DNA from: Candidatus Doudnabacteria bacterium
GTDB lineage: Bacteria > Patescibacteriota > Doudnabacteria > UBA920
DNA: 48,936 nt
NCBI GenBank assembly: GCA_903908535.1
Contig: CAIVSE010000077.1
Span: 1 to 48,936 of the forward strand
Direction of reading: 5' to 3'
The number at the start of each line of letters is the position of its first letter. Positions within the stretch are counted from its first letter, which is position 1. Position numbers and translations under genes: made by a program. Of the stretch, positions 46,952 through 48,936 are shown in pieces. The notes below the pieces were generated by a model. It was not told the origin of the DNA, searched no databases, and saw nothing but the letters and a program-made list of their open reading frames with translations.

Positions 46952-47938
46952 ATGTCAAAGAATTTTTGGAAAAACCTAAAAAGGCCCATTTTTGCCCTGG
47001 CGCCAATGGAAGATGTTACGGACTGCGCCTTTCGCGAAATGTTCACAAAATACGGCAAACCGGACGTCATATATACGGAATTTGTGTCTACAGAAGGCTT
47101 AATGCATCCTGAAGGCCGTAAAAAACTGGCTATAGACTTAAAGTTTACGCAAATCCAGAGGCCAATGGTGGCGCAAATTTGGGGCGCCAACCCGGACAAG
47201 TTTCGGGCGGTTGCGGAATATATTGCGTCTTTAGGTTTTGACGGTATAGACATTAATATGGGCTGTCCGCAGTCCAAGGAAATCCAGGTCGGCGCCTGCG
47301 CGGCTTTAATACGCGACCATGATTTAGCGGTAAAAATAATTAAGGCTACGCAAAAAGGCGCTGGTGGTTTGCCGGTTTCTGTTAAGACCAGACTGGGTTA
47401 TAGCAAGCTGGATGAAATGGAAGATTGGGTCAAATGTTTATTAGGTACCGGCATTGCGGAACTGACCCTGCACGCGCGTACCAAGCAGGAAATGTCCAAA
47501 GTCCCGGCGCATTGGGATAAAATTGCCGAAGCGGTAAAAATCCGCGACTCCGTAAAATCAGAAACCCTAATTTTAGGCAACGGAGATGTGTTATCGCGAC
47601 AGGATAGTTTGGATAAAATTGCAATGACCGGCGCGGATGGGGTAATGATAGGTCGCGCGGCATTTGGGAATCCCTGGTTATTTAGGGAAGATGGTTATCA
47701 ACCATCGGTCAAGGAACGTTTGACCGTAATGTTGGAACACGCCGAGCTGTTTGAACAAATGTTTGCTGGCATCAAAAATTTTGCCATTATGAAAAAACAT
47801 TTTAAAGCTTATGCCGGCGGTTTTGACGGCGCCGCGGAATTAAGGCAACAATTAATGGAAAGTAAGGATTTAGAGGAAACAAAAATTATTGTAGAAAAGT
47901 TCTTAGCGGGCCACGGGGAGACTTTTTTGACAAATTAA
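46952..47938 (+). CDS. dusB: tRNA-dihydrouridine synthase
   Basis: 328 aa, TIM-barrel flavoenzyme. Landmarks: LAPMEDVTDCAFRE, DINMGCPQSKEIQVGACAAL (catalytic Cys), SVKTRLGY, LTLHARTKQEMSKVPAHWD and GVMIGRAAFGNPWLF. Reduces uridines in tRNA D-loops. The DusB label is the usual one for bacteria with a single Dus; other subfamilies are possible. TATCAT ends 12 nt before the ATG. Confidence 0.93.
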   Translation: MSKNFWKNLKRPIFALAPMEDVTDCAFREMFTKYGKPDVIYTEFVSTEGLMHPEGRKKLAIDLKFTQIQRPMVAQIWGANPDKFRAVAEYIASLGFDGIDINMGCPQSKEIQVGACAALIRDHDLAVKIIKATQKGAGGLPVSVKTRLGYSKLDEMEDWVKCLLGTGIAELTLHARTKQEMSKVPAHWDKIAEAVKIRDSVKSETLILGNGDVLSRQDSLDKIAMTGADGVMIGRAAFGNPWLFREDGYQPSVKERLTVMLEHAELFEQMFAGIKNFAIMKKHFKAYAGGFDGAAELRQQLMESKDLEETKIIVEKFLAGHGETFLTN

Positions 47939-48050
47939 CAACCCTTAGGTGTAATAAAGGTTTTGTCCACCAATCATCCACTCCCTATCCCCTTTTATAG
48001 GTTTTTCCGCCCTATTTTTATCTGTCTTTTTTTGCTAGAATACATATACT

Positions 48051-48936
48051 ATGGCAGATAACTTACAACGTCTCCCGCCACAAAATCTGGAAGCCGAAGC
48101 CTCGGTTTTAGGCTGCCTGCTTTTGGACAAAGACGCCCTTATAAAAGTTGCGGATTTAATTACCGCGGATGATTTTTACGACCCTAAAAACCAGATAGTT
48201 TACCAGGCCATCATCAGCCTGTTTGAAAAAAATTCGGCCATAGATTTATTGACCATGACCAACTGGCTGGAAGAAAAACAGCTGATGGAAAAAGTCGGCG
48301 GCTCATCTTATTTAACCTCCCTGGTTAACGCCGTGCCCACGGCTGCTCATGTAGTCAACTACGCGCTGATTGTCCGCAAAAAAGGCAGTCTGCGCCGGCT
48401 AATCGCCACGGCTAACGACATCAATAACATTGCCTATAAAGAAGACGGCGACATAGAGACTATTTTGGATGAAGCGGAGCAAAAACTGTTCGGCGTGTCG
48501 CAAAAGCATTTAAAGCAGAATTTTATCCCCATTACCTCGGTATTGCAGGAAACTTTTGAGCGTATTGACCAATTGCATAAAGACAAGGGTGCGCTACGGG
48601 GGCTGTCCACCGGTTTTGTGGATTTGGATCAGCGCCTGGGAGGCTTGCAAAAGTCTGATTTGATAATTTTAGCGGCCCGGCCTTCCATGGGCAAAACGGC
48701 TTTGGCTCTGGATGTTGTGCGACACGTGGGCGTGGACATGAAGGTGCCGGTGGGTATATTTTCCCTGGAAATGAGCAAAGACCAATTGGTAGACCGCCTA
48801 CTGTCCAGCCAGGCCGAGGTGGACTTGTGGAAAATCCGCACCGGGCATTTAAACGATGATGACTTTGAACGTATTGGCCAGGCTATGGGTGTGCTTTCTG
48901 AAGCGCCAATTTTTATAGATGACAGCGCCGGCAGCA
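48051..48936 (+). CDS. dnaB: Replicative DNA helicase DnaB, 5' part
   Basis: The gene runs off the right edge, so only 295 residues are visible and the ORF track omits it. N-terminal DnaB domain at ~10-110 (LPPQNLEAEASVLGCLLLDK, DDFYDPKNQIVYQAI), a linker helix, then the RecA-like motor with Walker A ARPSMGKTALAL and the IFSLEMSKDQL block. It unwinds the fork as a hexamer. TAGAAT lies 9 nt before the ATG, a leaderless-type start. Confidence 0.95.
   Translation, partial: MADNLQRLPPQNLEAEASVLGCLLLDKDALIKVADLITADDFYDPKNQIVYQAIISLFEKNSAIDLLTMTNWLEEKQLMEKVGGSSYLTSLVNAVPTAAHVVNYALIVRKKGSLRRLIATANDINNIAYKEDGDIETILDEAEQKLFGVSQKHLKQNFIPITSVLQETFERIDQLHKDKGALRGLSTGFVDLDQRLGGLQKSDLIILAARPSMGKTALALDVVRHVGVDMKVPVGIFSLEMSKDQLVDRLLSSQAEVDLWKIRTGHLNDDDFERIGQAMGVLSEAPIFIDDSAGS

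Noticed and set aside
1-48936. UGA recoding (Gracilibacteria/SR1 type)
   Set aside because: Several well-defined genes end in TGA (for example 7890 and the radical SAM gene), and none needs TGA read as an amino acid.
1-48936. CRISPR array
   Set aside because: No series of regularly spaced identical repeats was seen. The repeats found are pairs or hairpins.

Overview
The window looks like a chromosomal segment of a Patescibacteria (Candidate Phyla Radiation) genome, most likely a Parcubacteria-type lineage. The evidence is compact single-copy housekeeping genes in short operons, PrfA present, UGA used as a stop, a Patescibacteria-style TPR protein next to tsf/rpsB, many start codons only 6-13 nt downstream of a -10 hexamer (leaderless-type starts), and a wide scatter of intergenic hairpins. 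The assignment is inferred from gene style, not from any search.

Layout. 1-4.2 kb: the edge of a tRNA-Thr(TGT) gene with a duplicated 5' tRNA fragment, a secreted G1 (eqolisin-type) glutamic peptidase, a small membrane ORF, a B12-binding-type radical SAM protein, tRNA-Tyr and TspO. 4.25-17.92 kb: an integrative element of about 13.6 kb that has cut a chromosomal tRNA-Thr(GGT) gene in two inside the anticodon loop (core ATGGTAA). The 3' half lies at 4254-4298 and the 5' half at 17880-17917. The element carries three tyrosine recombinases, DNA-binding accessory proteins, an ncRNA with a consensus promoter and terminator, two near-identical-tailed secreted proteins, a SIR2 / NERD / PD-(D/E)XK-like gene cassette, a HEPN-like protein and an M50-type peptidase. 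It also carries its own tRNA-Thr(GGT), interrupted by a 209-nt group I intron exactly where the integration core would be.

17.9-24.9 kb: TPR protein, tsf, rpsB (with a structured leader), rpmE, two HAD phosphatases, several unknown genes and a lipoprotein. 24.8-28.6 kb: a Ro60-like TROVE/vWA protein with a leader of about 0.9 kb rich in hairpins and repeats, Shine-Dalgarno-sequestering hairpins, and a divergent ncRNA of about 470 nt. 28.5-48.9 kb: TrmB-type regulator, prfA-prmC, a NodB-type deacetylase, rplY, rodA, dnaE, an ncRNA of about 265 nt, thrS, map, an adk-like paralogue, adk, a CPA2 cation/proton antiporter, cysS, dusB and the start of dnaB.

The housekeeping blocks are ordinary. The most interesting signals are: (i) the tRNA-Thr-splitting element with an intron-protected rescue tRNA; (ii) the SIR2-NERD-nuclease cassette, a plausible new defence system, bracketed by recombinable direct repeats; (iii) the Ro60 locus with candidate Y-type RNA repeats; (iv) three unassigned promoter-to-terminator ncRNAs at about 5.9-6.25, 28.05-28.52 and 38.94-39.21 kb.
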